Assembly (NCBI GenBank): GCA_001972305.1
Contig: BDDD01002682.1
Location: forward strand, 124,001 to 188,000
Reading direction: 5' to 3'
DNA length: 64,000 nucleotides
DNA from: Cephalotus follicularis
Lineage: Eukaryota > Streptophyta > Magnoliopsida > Oxalidales > Cephalotaceae
Below, in pieces: positions 47,284 to 58,433 of the stretch (within the stretch, counting starts at the first letter, position 1; each line of letters begins with the position of its first letter). The position numbers were made by a program, and so were the translations under genes. The notes beneath the pieces were generated by a model. It had not been told where the DNA came from and searched no databases. It saw only the letters and a list, made by a program, of their open reading frames with translations.

Positions 47284-48606
47284 CTATAGGCGTGCTACCT
47301 TGATAAAATCCTTGATGAACCTTCGATAAAAACCAGCATGTCCGAGGAATGCTCGGATATCTTTCACATTACGAGGTGGAGGCAAATTCTTGATGACTTC
47401 AATTTTCGCTTTATCAACTTGAATTCCTTCTTTTGACACTACATGTCCAAGAACGATCCCCTTCTTCACCATGAAATTGCACTTTTCCCAATTAAGCACT
47501 AAATTCTTCTCTCGACTTCTTTCTAGTACTAATTTTAGGTGATGAAGGCATTGAGAAAATGAGGAACCATGCACAGAAAAGTCATCCATAAATACTTCAA
47601 GAAAGTCTTCCACCATGTCAGAGAAAATACTCATCATGCACCTTTGGAAGGTAGCGGGAGCATTGCAAAGGCCAAATGGCATGCGTCGGTAAGCAAATGT
47701 TCCAAAAGGGCATGTGAACGTGGTTTTCTCTTGATCTTGCGGAGCGATGGGAATTTGATTGTATCCGGAGTACCCATCGAGAAAACAATAATACTCATGA
47801 CCAGCTAACCTGTCTAGCATTTGATCAATAAACGGTAGTGGAAAATGATCCTTCCAGGTTGCTGTATTCAACTTTCGGTAGTCAATGCACACCCACCATC
47901 CAGTTTGGATTTTTGTAGGAAGTAAATCATCAGTGGAGGATTGCACTACCGTTACTCCGGATTTCTTTGGGACAACGTGGACTGGACTCACCCATTGACT
48001 ATCTGAAATGGGATAAATGATCCCATTGTCCAGCCACTTCAAGATTTCTTTTTGCATGGCTTCTTTCATCAAAGGATTTGCTCTTCGCTGAGGTTCTCTA
48101 GAAGGTTTGGATCCTTCTATGAGATTTATGCGATGCTCGCAGATGGAAGGGCTAATTCCTTTGATGACAGCCATCGTCCAACCAATTGCCTCTTTGTTTT
48201 CTTTGAGTAGGTCAATAACCTCCTCTTCCTGAGTGGGAGTAAGGTCAGATGTAATGATAACAGGAAGAGTTTGGTTGTCACCTAGAAACGAGTATTTCAA
48301 TGTAGAGGGCAATTCTTTGAGTTCAAGTTTTGGAGGCTCCTCAATGGATGGTTGAGGTAAGGATGTGGACAAGGGGCCCACTGGCTCTAATGGTTGCATA
48401 CTAAACGCATCAATGAAATTGCCTTCATCGACATCCTCTAAATCCCTCATGCAATCATTAAAATTTTCATCAAAATCAACGTCGAAGTGTGTATCAATAT
48501 AATCGGGAAATGCATGGATTGTGTTCAGATCATCAAAATTGGTGGAATGCTTACCCAACCAGAAAATATTAAAATCCACGGACGTATTTCCAAAGCTCAA
48601 TTTCAT
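47284..48606 (-). pseudogene. pol: Athila-like reverse transcriptase
   Basis: 440 open codons, the longest open stretch in the window. An N-terminal linker is followed by CEHRINLIEGSKPSREPQRR, ISDSQWVSPVHVVPKKSG, WVCIDYRKLNTAT, YYCFLDGYSGYNQIPIAP, FGTFAYRRMPFGLCNAPATFQRCM (read as separate neighbouring motifs), and the catalytic FMDDFSVHG. The C-terminus has LGHVVSKEGIQVD and IRAFLGHAGFYRRF. The Asp pair is intact. A direct stop ends it at 47281-47283. Initiation at 48606 is only the first Met; the real polyprotein starts upstream. Confidence 0.95.
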
Positions 48607-48741
48607 CAGACCATTTCGACAATGGATTAACGCATTGCTTGTGGCGAGGAAAGGTCTACCAAGGATAACTGGAATTTGATCATTTAAGTTTGCAACAGGC
48701 TGGGTGTCTAAGACGACGAAGTCGACGGGAAAGAAAAACTC

Positions 48742-49107
48742 TCAAACCTTTATAAACACATCCTCAATTTTCCCTCGCGGCACCTTCACAGACCTATCCG
48801 CTAATTGCAATGTCATCGTTGTGGGTCTTAACTCTCCTAGTCCAAGCTTCTCATAAACCGATGATGGCAACAAATTTACACTTGCTCCTAAATCGAACAA
48901 GGCGTGCTCAATTTTTGTGTTGCCAATCACGCAACAGATTGTCGGGCAGCCAGGGTCTTTGTACTTTTGCATCGTGGGTTGCGAAAATAGTGCACTAATG
49001 TTGGCTGCCAAGAAAGCCTTTTTCAGGGTCTGAAGGATCCTCTTTTTAGTACATAAGTCTTTAAGGAATTTTGCGTAAGAGGGCACCTGTTCAATGGCTT
49101 CAAGCAA
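48742..49107 (-). pseudogene. pol: Athila-like aspartic protease
   Basis: The active site reads ALFDLGASVNLLPSSVYEKL, with DLG in place of the DTG/DSG of other retropepsins. That is the usual state in Athila proteases and so is not a defect in itself. Upstream residues VPSYAKFLKDLCTKKR are also typical. A TGA at about 48739-48741 cuts it from the reverse transcriptase frame. Gag is in a different frame. Confidence 0.88.
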
Positions 49108-49447
49108 TGGAATATTGATTTGGACTTACTTAAATGTTTCAATGATCTTTTCCATTGCTGGGGCTTTCTTGCTTTGCAATCTTTTCAGAAAGGGAGCTGG
49201 TGGGTCAAATGAACGCTTTGGTGCCTCAACCGGTTGTATCTTCTCTCGTCCTCTTTCTCCTTCCTCAATTCATCGTGTGCATTCAATTGCATTGGTTGCA
49301 CCGATGGGTCAACCAATGGTTCTTGTGAATTTTCTTGCGCCAAGGATTCCTCTATTTGCTCGCTCATGTTCTTCGTATGATCTGCTGGATGGAATTCATT
49401 TCCACTTCTCAGGGAAAAAACTTGTTTTGATGGACCAGAGGAGGAAG

Positions 49448-50908
49448 CTAAATTTGCGGATTTACAGGTTGTTGGATTTGAGCGGAATGGTTTAAGGCAG
49501 TCCTAGGATTCGGGTCAGGTTGTGAGGGCATTTTTCCTTTTTCTCTTTTGTGCACAGCGGATGCTAGTTGTGAAATTTGTTTTTCCATGTTATGTTGACT
49601 AGTCATCATGGTGCTCATTAGAAGTTCTACGCTCTTTTCTAGTGACGAAATCCTAGATGTATCATCCCTTGGGTTTGGAAAACTTGATGTCTGTTGATTT
49701 GAGAATTGATTTTGTGGTGGGAAGGATGGTCGCCTAGTGTTCGAGTTTTGGGAGAACCTTGGAAATGTCTGTTGTGGTGCAGACTGGCTAGGGAAGCTCA
49801 AAGGTTGTCCCGAAAAGTGTGAGGGTGGGGCACCAACGCTAGAAGGCTGCCCCAAAAAGCTAGATATTCCTCGCATGTTTTGCCCTTGGCTCCATGAGAA
49901 ATTTGGATGATTTCGCCAACCCGGATTGTAAGTGTTACGATACGGGTTGTATTGGTTCATAGCAGACACATTTTCAAGAGCATAATGGCTATCAATATAG
50001 ATTTGACATTCTTCAAAAACATGGTTTGGGGACTGGCACCAGGAACACATAGGGGTGTTTTGCTCGATTTGATTCGCTTGTGAGGCACCCCTAATTAGTG
50101 ATTCTAGTCTAGTCACGAGACTTTCTAACTGTGCTTCTTTAGCAACTGCTCCTTCTACCACGTACCCTTTAATTGGTAAAGCTCTCTTGGAAACTTGAGC
50201 TAACTCCCACTCTCTAGTTCGCTCACCCAAATCTAAAAGGAAATTTCATGTCTCATTTTCATCAGTGTACGAAGTGAACCCATCGGGACACATAGATTCG
50301 ACCAATTGATTGGTCTAGTAGTCAATCCCTTCGTAGATGATTTGGCATAAATGCCACGTGTTCAAACCATGATGAGGACACTCTAAGAGAAGATCCTTAA
50401 AACATTCCATACACCTAGAAAATGATTCATTGGGTTTTTGACAAAACTGGAGAATGTCGTTCCTAAGCTTATTGGTTTTATGAAGCGGAAAGAATTTCTT
50501 TAGGAACGAAACGGTGAAATGGTCCCATGTAGAAATAGAACCATGAGGGAGACTGTAGAGCTACTTTTTAGCTCCATCTTTCAGAGAAGAATTTATGAAA
50601 CGCAATTTAATTGCGACATCCGAGAGTTGTTGAAGTTTCATGAGGGCACATACTTCCTCGAACTCGCGAAGAAAGAGATATGCATCCTCATTGGGTAAAC
50701 CATGAAAGTGTGGGAGCATGCTAATGAACTGTGATTTTAACTCAAAATTGTTCCCGTTAGGTGCAGGCAACAGGATACAGGATGGTTGCGCTGTCCTTGC
50801 GGGATAGAATCTGTCGCGCAAAGTTTGGAGTGGGCGTTCGTCCGCCATTTGTGGTTGTTGATTGTTTCGCTCAAGACGGTTATTTATGCCACGTACCCAC
50901 TCAGTCAT
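49448..50908 (-). pseudogene. gag: Athila-like gag
   Basis: Two open pieces in one frame. The N-terminal piece (50561-50908) carries FISMLPHFHGLPNEDAYLF and LREFEEVCALM, the Athila gag signature. The C-terminal piece (49448-50230) carries the CCHC knuckle CSWCQSPNHVFEEC, a Gln/Pro/Ser-rich stretch and a predicted coiled region with ISSLEKSVELLMSTM. The bridge 50231-50560 carries stops. The stretch 49108-49447 linking to protease is frame-shifted. The beginning is near 50908; the upstream 50909-51150 leader holds nothing else. Confidence 0.88.
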
Positions 50909-51150
50909 AAACTAGCTTAAATGGAATTCTAAACTAAGCCTAGAAACGTTTTTTTTTTGTATTAGAAAACTAACTTAGCAAAATTATGGTTTGTTTAAAG
51001 CTTATGCAAAGATTGTAGAAGTTTGTTTTGAAGCTTATGCAATTCCCTAATTAAACTAAGCTACCAAAAATTACGGAAATAAAAATAAAAATAAAACACA
51101 AATAAATACTAAGAATCAGTTGAATAAATTTAAACTAATTTAAAACGTTC

Positions 51151-51168
51151 CCCCTGCAACGGCGCCAA
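51151..51168 (-). other. Athila-like primer binding site (Asp-tRNA type)
   Basis: Minus strand TGGCGCCGTTGCAGGGGG, 6 bases inside the LTR start. This matches the Asp-tRNA primer type used by Athila/Tat elements. Confidence 0.82.
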
Positions 51169-51174
51169 AAACTT

Positions 51175-52472
51175 GTTCACGTAAAAAGAATGTTTTAAAA
51201 TTTATAGCCGCAAGTGCACGGATCATGCAGTAACGTGTCGAACGCAGGGAAGCGATAAACTAGTTATAATATATCCAACCTAGGCGAAGTATACCAAGTT
51301 TCGAGATAAACTACCAAACTAATGAATAAAAGCTAAGAAAAGATATAATTAAAAAGCGGTTTTAGGGTATAGAAACTCACCGTAGATTGTATTGAACAAT
51401 TCCATTAAATTGAACGATCATACCTTGATAATCAGTGGTAGCTAGGTCGATACGGAGTGCGACAGTGATGACAAGACGTATGAGTAGACATGCTAGGTCT
51501 ATACGAAGTATGGCAACGGCGGCAAGACGTATGAGTAGACATGCTAGGTCTATACGAAGTGTGTTCATTGTTGCAAATCGTATGAGTAGACTCCGTTGAT
51601 TGAATTAAGCACCATTTATTCACCAACTTTCAGCTTCACCGACAAGATGTTTGTGGATTTTAATCAGACAGACAAAGTGTGTGCGAAGGCAGAAATATTG
51701 AAGAACAAATCAAATATTCAAGGATTTTTATTGATGGAATTGAAACAATAACAATCTAGGCTTTGTTCTTCCCCAAAACCCTAAAAAGTTTAGGTACTAA
51801 ACATTGTGAAACAAAACTAAAGAAACATAGGGTTTCTACAGCCTCTCTATATACTTTGGCCGGCCATATGTTGTTTTTAACTACAAAGTTGATCAAAAAC
51901 GGAAATAAAGCAATCCTAATTACAAAATATGGTAAAAAATCTAACTTTCTATTTTTGCTGAAGAAGAAGACGTCGATCCCTATCAAAAGACGTCGATGTC
52001 TTTTGGTAAAAATCGCATTTTTCAGAGATGCGCTTGAAAGACGTCGACTCCTAAGGTGAAAGACATCGATCCCTTTTGGTCCAAAAGTTACAAGTCGATT
52101 TTGCTCAAAGATGTCTATCCCTATGATGAAAGACGTTGATCCCTTTCTCATAGCTCTTAAAGGTCAGTTGCATTTCCCAGAAAAGACGTCGATCCTCAAC
52201 AAAAGACGTCGACGTGTTTAATGAAAGCCCAGAAAAGACATCAATCCGTATGATAAACATCGACGCTTTTCACTTTGTTTCTGCCGATTTTGTCAATTCT
52301 TCAATCTCTACTCTTTCAGGCTCTAATTTACACACTTTTGGGTAGTATTCTTGCACTTTGGTCATTTTACACTTGTATCTAAAAATCAACATAACACAAC
52401 CAAAGTAGTCTATTCCAAGCATAAAAATATCACAAATAAGTCATTAAAAATAACACATTTTTATACTAAACA
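51175..52472 (-). repeat. 5' LTR of the Athila-like element
   Basis: 1298 bases, same ends as the 3' LTR. Its motif cluster at 51968-52268 is 205-505 bases from the sense-strand LTR start at 52472, so probably in U3. The tandem repeat is at about 51443-51590. Confidence 0.92.
51968..52268. repeat. GACGTCGATCC-type motif cluster, Athila 5' LTR
   Basis: Same ten or so units as 45098-45412 with private substitutions, such as AAGACGTCGACTCCTAAG, AAAGATGTCTATCCCTA and AAAGACGTTGATCCC. Confidence 0.85.
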
Positions 52473-52776
52473 GATGCTCACGGGTTGGAGGAGTTGGACT
52501 AGGGTTTTGGTGTGTAAACCCTATCCCAATTCTTTGAGTGGCCGAAGCTAGGGTTAGTGAAACCCTAGCTCCACCCGTGTGCTTATGGTTGCTTGGATAA
52601 TTAAATTGGTTCAATTGAAAGTCTAATTAGAGATCCTTGGACAATTGGAACAATTATGGACATAGGACTTTAGTATGTCGCATTGCTTGGGGACTAGTGG
52701 ATTAAAATTTTAAAATTAGAACCCTAAAAGTCGAAGTCTCTAATTGGTCCAATCCCAAATGAGCCTTCACAACAAG

Positions 52777-52788
52777 TGGTATCAGAGC
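52777..52788 (+). other. Primer binding site (initiator Met tRNA) of F
   Basis: TGGTATCAGAGC, two bases after the LTR end at 52774. Confidence 0.93.
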
Positions 52789-54843
52789 CCCTAATTAATT
52801 TCAATTGGAGCTCAATTTTGTGCTTAGTGGCTTGCTTTGATGTCACTTTGTGTTGGCCGAAATTTGCACTCCTTACCCTAAAGTGAAATTGGTGAAATTA
52901 GGTCAATATGAATGTTGGTAATTCCGATTGATTTTGCCAATTGAGTGAACTAGTGTAGTTGACTAATTATTTTCATTGTTTGTTGATCCTAAGATTAATA
53001 CATTGGTTGTTGATGGTGCAAGGGGCATTCTAACATCCTTATGTAAAATTTAAGATCACAAACGGACCTTAACAAGTCATTAAACGGGTGTTTAAAGTGT
53101 CAGGAATTTCTGCTGGAAAACTGGTTATGTGTAGAAATTTCTGCGTAGATTTTTTGGCAGTTTCCTAAGTAGAAAGTTGGACTGGTTAGTGGCAGTCTGA
53201 GTGCAGGAATTTTCTGCACAATTTCTGGCAGTTCTTGCTATGATTTTGGAAGTTTCTGCACTCTTACTGATACTTTCCAACACAATTACTGCAAGCTACC
53301 AGCAGGTTTCCTGTAAGCTTCCGGTAAGCTTTTCAACGCAGTTTTCGTGCAGTTACTGGCAAGAATACTGTATGGACTAGACAGGTACATACCAAGGTGT
53401 TTAGGTAGAAATTTAATTCACTTATGCACTTACTTCATTTATATAATGCAATTTATTCAAGGCAGAAAATAATATTAGCTCCTACTAATATTTAATTGCA
53501 TTATTTTTCACTCGATTAAATCCAATGGTGGGACCATTAAATAAATGTAGTTGGGAACTATAAATAGGATCACTAGATTTTAATTTATCTAGTGGGAGTT
53601 GCAATTTATTTAGGCTGTTAATAAAATTGACAAGCCATTAAATATTAAACTGCCGTGCGTTTATTCAAATAAATATATGACATATTTTTTTAATTTCTTG
53701 TGCATGGTGTAGGCTTGGGATTAGACCTAGTTTTTTGGTTTCTTTTGTGGATGTTATTTAATTTCTTTATTACCTTGGTGGTTTGTAATAAGGTTTCCTG
53801 CGTGCGCAATTATTTTTCTTATCTTTTAATTCTTAGAGTAGAATTTCTCTTCTCCCTAAAAAATTGTATTATTATTCTTTTATAATACAAGTGATGCAAT
53901 TTTAAGAAGGGATACAAAGGAGCTTGAAGAGAGGATCAAGAAGATTACAAGACCAAGTGAAGGCCATGTATGCATGGTGAAATGTTGTATTATAGGAGAC
54001 CGAGTAGTCACGTTTGGCTCACGTGATCACTAAATAGTTTAAGTCCCAAGTCAGGCCATTTTTAAGGATGCATGAGATTGATAAATTTTCAATTTTTTCA
54101 AACATGTCCAAGCATGATAAGCCATTTCAAATGGGATTTGGAAGATAAAATTTATCTTGATAACGGCTATGGTAAAATTTAAAATTTGATGAGACCTAAA
54201 TACCTCCAAGCACAATCATAATTCCTTAAGCGGTGGGGCATAAGGGTGCCCTATCGTTGCCCTTCCACGACCTTCGTTAAATGGTGTGGACATATTGGGA
54301 TAGCATAGTGATAATTGAGGTTTCCCGTATGACCATTACCGCTCAATTTCAGTGTGCGGGGACTAAAAGAAAATGCCATTGTTTTGGCAAATGGCATTAG
54401 GACATGGACACATGTGGGTACTAAAAACATGTCAATTTCTTTGATGATTGTGGGTTCAGACTTATACCAGGATCTTATGGTTTACACAGCTACAGTTAGG
54501 ACCATATTGAGCCTGGAGGCCGAATGTTGTATCTGATCTTACATTTCAAGGGCGTGTCCCTAATGTAAATAGACATTTATGTCTACCTATTCAGGTATTA
54601 TGGCTCGTACAATGACAACTGAGGCTATAGTATGCTGGATAGATTCTGATCCCCACTAGGAAGCGGGGCTTCCTGAATTCCACATGGAGGTGTGGGATAC
54701 CATTAGAATAGTGGGAGGAGCCATAATTACTAAAGACCAAGAATTATGGTAATAACATATAATGGAATGATTTGCTAATATTTCTCTCTTTTGTTTCCTC
54801 TTATAGGTTGCTAGATTTTTACATACTTTGCAAAATCAATCAA
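52789..54843 (+). other. 5' leader of F with an AATT-core palindrome cluster
   Basis: Non-coding leader, about 2.05 kb. The part before gag (about 54600-54760) matches the leader at 21740-22030. The stretch 53095-53370 is rich in short inverted units with CTGC arms. Examples are AGAAATTTCT (perfect, 53133-53142), GTGCAG with CTGCAC (53201-53206 and 53214-53219), and AAGCTTCCGG with TAAGCTT. The short reading frame at 53700-53885 is Phe/Leu-rich and unsupported. Confidence 0.7.
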
Positions 54844-55695
54844 ATGGCAGTCAGCACAGCCATAGCAAGAATACTAGAAACAAATAAGCTAGAGGGTCCA
54901 AATTTTTTGGATTGGCAGCGCAATTAGCTCCTAATTCTCACGAGCATCAAGCTAGCTCATGTGATAACTGACACAACCCCAGTATTGGGAGGTAACCCAT
55001 TCGAAGAGCATAAGGACAGGGTGGTCAAATGGTTTGACGATGATGACCAAGCTCGTTGCATAGCGATTTCGGGTATTCTCCCAGAATTGCAAAGACAGTA
55101 CGAGAATCTTGAAACCCTAGGCGCCATACTTCTTAGGCTTCAGGAGTTATATGGTGCCCGGTCAAGAACCGAGCGATTTAATCCGTCAGCTCTTTTGGAT
55201 GAAAATGCCTAAGGGAGCATCAGTCCACCATCATGGGCTGTAGATGATTGATCTAATTGAGCAGTCGGCTCAGTTTGATCTTATCATGGATGATGGTTTC
55301 TACATTGACCTAATGCTTGTATCCCTCCCTCGGACATTCTCCCAATTCATCACAAATTTTCACATGAACAAGGTGGAGTGTACTCTATCTGAACTTGTGG
55401 TAATGCTTCGGACTGCCGAAGCCGACATGGACCATGGGAAGTCCAAGTCGAATGTGATGCTCCTTCCATCTTCTTACTCCAGTACAACCAATAAAAAGGG
55501 TGGATCCAAGTCCAAGGGAAAGGCACCCATGAAAAATAAAGGGAAGAAGGGGAAGAAACCACTAGCAGTGGTGAGGGATGCTATCCAAAGGAGGATCCGA
55601 TAGCTTTCTGATGAGAAGGCTTGCTTCTACTATGGGAAGCAAGGCCATTAGAAGTCGCAATGCAGTGAGTTCCTAAAGTCCACCGCTGGAGGTGC
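54844..55695 (+). pseudogene. gag: F gag
   Basis: Starts at ATG 54844-54846 with MAVSTAIARILETNKLEG, close to the gag at 21673. Next come WLDWQ-like FLDWQRN, a TAG, then DDDQARCIAISGILPELQRQY, LRLQELYGARSRT, a frameshift between about 55190 and 55244, and MDDGFYIDLMLVSLPRTF, FHMNKVECTLSELVVMLRTAEAD and a Lys-rich tail. The zinc knuckle near 55625-55665 reads CFYYGKQGH then a stop. The second Cys is Tyr, so it cannot bind zinc normally. The end is cut by solo LTR C at 55701. Confidence 0.88.
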
Positions 55696-55863
55696 CTCGA
55701 TGAAACGCCCGGTATTTTCCTGACTGTAATATTTCCATTTATGATGTAATCATTAAACTTGATTTAATGAGAATGTTGAGTTTTGACTTAAAAAATGCTT
55801 GCAAACCCTAGTTATGGACTTAGAAATGGAGTGTGTATGTTAAAGCTTGAAACGACGCTGTTT

Positions 55864-56033
55864 TGGCCAAAAGACATCGACGTCTTTTGGAAAGACGTCG
55901 ACTCCTTTGTGAGCCAGGGCACACGTGAATGCATGGGCATGCACGTCGACTCGGGAAGGAAGCATCGACACCTTCTTACCAACTGGAAAAGACATCGACG
56001 TCTAAGGGAAGACGTCGACGCCTTTTGTGCGAA
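55864..56033. repeat. GTCGAC-core palindrome cluster C1
   Basis: Contains a 24-base near-perfect palindrome at 55867-55890, with core GACATCGACGTC and only one asymmetric pair. Other units are AAAGACGTCGACTCCTTT, CACGTCGACTCGGG, GCATCGACACCTTC, AAGACATCGACGTCTAAGG and AAGACGTCGACGCCTTTT. Confidence 0.85.
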
Positions 56034-56777
56034 TGGACAGCACATTCTTCATCGGTAGAACGTCATGTAAGGGGGATTGTTTAAAGGCTACCTAACGCCT
56101 TTTCTAGTGCATATTGACGTGTTGTGCATGTCTGTGTATTGCCAGGGATACCCATAACATGTCCTCACATAGAACATGCAGAGGAATCCTCACCTGCCAT
56201 ATGCCACCTGCAAAAGGAAAGAAAGAAAATAAAAAGAATTGCAGAAAGAGAGAAAGTGGAAGAGATCTCGGGTGTGGTTGTTAGATGACAGAAGAAATGT
56301 GTTAGGTGGGAGGTGTCTGCATAAAAATAACCCTCCCAACCTATCTCTCTCGTTTTATAACACCAGAAGGAAAGAGAGAAGAGAGAAAGAGAAAAAGTGT
56401 GTGTGTGTGTGCCATTGTTGGAGCTTGGAGCTTGCACACCAACTGCCAAGACGAACCAGGGAGTTGCCAAAGCGTACATGTGGACTCAAGTGACCTGATG
56501 GAGTACTAAAAGAGGTGGACTTTCGATTTCTAACTTGAAATCAAAGGTAGGGGAAGTGATGAATTTATATATGCATTTTTGAGTTCTAAGTTAAGGTATA
56601 CCATGGTGAATTGCATGTTAATAATTGGATTGAGATTCTGGACTTGTTGAAATGTTACTGTGATACACTGAGTTAAACTTGCATGTACGATTACATGAAT
56701 ACGTGGTTCTGTTGTGTAAAGGATTTATTTAGAAATGGTTGGGTGTGTTGAAACCGTGGAAAACCTGTTCTGGGATA

Positions 56778-57162
56778 AGAAGACATCGAAGTCTTTTATA
56801 AAGACATCGACTTCTTTTCTGGGAAATGGTATGAATTGTAATATTCAGATGGCCATTTTAGCCACTTGGGATTGCTTGTTTCGCTTCAAATTGACGTTAT
56901 GGTTGTGTACCTGCTAACCAGTAGCATACCCTATACATTTATGGAGTAAGGTTCGGTCATAAGAGGGTTTAAAAGGTTGGATCTTACCCTCAAGAAGCAA
57001 AGCTCGTGAGCTGATGTTTCTGGTATGAAAAAGACATCGACGTCTTTTAAAAAGACATCGACGTCTTTGGTACAGATATGCCTGGGAATGCTTGTATATC
57101 GGTTTGGCGCTTAGGTTAGAAGACATCGACGCCTTATGGAATGACATCGACGTCTTTCCTCC
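56778..57162. repeat. GTCGAC-core palindrome clusters C2 and C3
   Basis: C2 (56778-56818): AGACATCGAAGTCTTTT and AAGACATCGACTTCTTTT. C3 (57028-57162): two copies of AAAGACATCGACGTCTTT in near succession (57029-57068), then AGACATCGACGCCTT and TGACATCGACGTCTTTCC. Confidence 0.82.
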
Positions 57163-57647
57163 TGGACAGTAGAATTTCGCTTGAATGGGAACCGTTAGAC
57201 CCGAAACGACTCTAGAAACGAACCTAGATACATTTTGAGCATATGATTGCATTATTACTGTGTTTGCATTATGGTTGCTTTCCTGAAAGTGTTGAACCAT
57301 TTTGAAAAGCTTGCTTGATTATTACGATCATTTGGGTACAAAAATATATATTTGTCAAAACCTGAATTTATATATTTTTAAAGTGAATTGGGGAAGTATT
57401 TCCAATGACAGAGAACTGTTTTAAGGGTTTGATTATGAAACCAAATGTAATTTGCAAAAATGTATAATTTACGAATGTATATATTTTCGAAATGATTGGG
57501 GAAGTATTTCCAAAGACGGAGAAATGTATTGTTTTAAGTTATGACTTACTACAAACTTGTGAATGGAAAAATATATTTAAAATATATTTGATCAAGTAAT
57601 TATATGTAATTGCTTGACTTGTACTGTGAAATGCTTGTGCCTGTTGA

Positions 57648-57730
57648 TTATTAGCCACCGCGCTAATAACTTGTTGATTACTTAGCCGCTGCGCTAGTAA
57701 CCTGCTGTTGGTTTAGTCGCCATGCTAAAC
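57648..57730. repeat. Hairpin array in solo LTR C
   Basis: Stem-loops TTATTAGC/GCTAATAA (57648-57669, loop CACCGC), TTACTTAGC/GCTAGTAA (about 57678-57700) and GTTTAG/CTAAAC (57711-57730). This is the same array as in B, read on the other strand. Confidence 0.85.
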
Positions 57731-58028
57731 AACTTACGGAGGACTTGCCCCAAAACCGTTCGCAAACGAGGATGGAGTAAGAGTGCGTGACGTTGGGGCC
57801 AGGAGGTGGCGACGGTTATGACGACTGGACTGTCTGGTTCCTTTTTGGGAACATATTTATTGCTTATATTGATATAACTTTTGAGTTATACTTGTACTGT
57901 GAACATGCATATATCTTTATATGTACACACGGAGGTATTTTACTGTAAAATTTACATGTCATCGTCATGCATTCATTCATGATACTCTTTACCTTGTGAC
58001 TCGAACTGTATTTTATGGATTTATTCAC

Positions 58029-58053
58029 TTAGCCGAGTGAGGACAAAGGCTAA
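58029..58053. other. Conserved stem-loop in solo LTR C
   Basis: TTAGCC and GGCTAA arms with a 13-base loop, reverse complement of the copies in B and M. Confidence 0.75.
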
Positions 58054-58433
58054 CCCCTACTGTAACAGATTGATGGAGTGATCTTGTCACGGAGCATGCA
58101 CGGAGATTTAAAGAGAAGGCTTCCTATCTCTTTATTTATGTATTCCGGTTATGGAACGCTGATCATGTTATTTGGGCTTTGTAATATTTGATATCTTGTT
58201 ATTTTCGCACTGATGTATTATTTCACGCTCCGTTTGAGCTATCAACATTTGTGTTTGGATTATCGGGCATCAAGTAGTATGGGATGCGTGATGTGTTTTA
58301 GTTCAGCTCGTTAAGTTATTGCTTCCGCTACTGAAGATTTTAAATATTTGGTATTTTTGTACGAGTTGGATTGTTTATATGTTGATTGCTTTACCACTTT
58401 TACGTGTTCGGAAAGACGGGGTGTGACACTCGA

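Larger units (their letters stand above)
44305..52472 (-). mobile_element. Athila-like Ty3-gypsy retrotransposon
   Basis: Two LTRs of about 1.30 kb, an Asp-tRNA-type primer site, gag with a CCHC knuckle, protease, reverse transcriptase, RNase H and integrase, all on the minus strand. The protease (DLGASVNLLP) and RT (FMDDFSVHG) signatures and the lack of a chromodomain fit Athila in the OTA branch, rather than chromoviruses. The target site reads GATGT on the left (44300-44304) and GATGC on the right (52473-52477): one mismatch, so it is probably a true duplication with later mutation. A 25-base N gap lies near the 3' end of integrase. Confidence 0.9.
42193..52774 (+). repeat. 5' LTR of F, split by the Athila-like element
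   Basis: LTR segments are 42193-44304 (starting TGTTAGATTAGGGG) and 52473-52774 (ending CCTTCACAACA), about 2.41 kb in total. A full relative without the Athila insertion is solo LTR N at 58496-61184. The segment 42193-44304 contains reading frames with no recognisable domain. Confidence 0.85.
55701..58428 (+). mobile_element. Solo LTR C (gypsy-type, 2.73 kb)
   Basis: Runs TGAAACGCCCGG (TGT mutated to TGA) to ACGGGGTGTGACA, with the perfect target duplication CTCGA (55696-55700 and 58429-58433). It is the inverse orientation of A and B. It has the stem-loop at 58029-58053, the GGTGGCGACGGTTATGACGACTGG block near 57805 and three palindrome clusters. No coding domain is visible. The copia reading frame continues directly after it. 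Confidence 0.9.

Noticed and set aside
56165..56509. Short frames beside a GTGTGT run
   Set aside because: Low-complexity sequence in solo LTR C; no domain.
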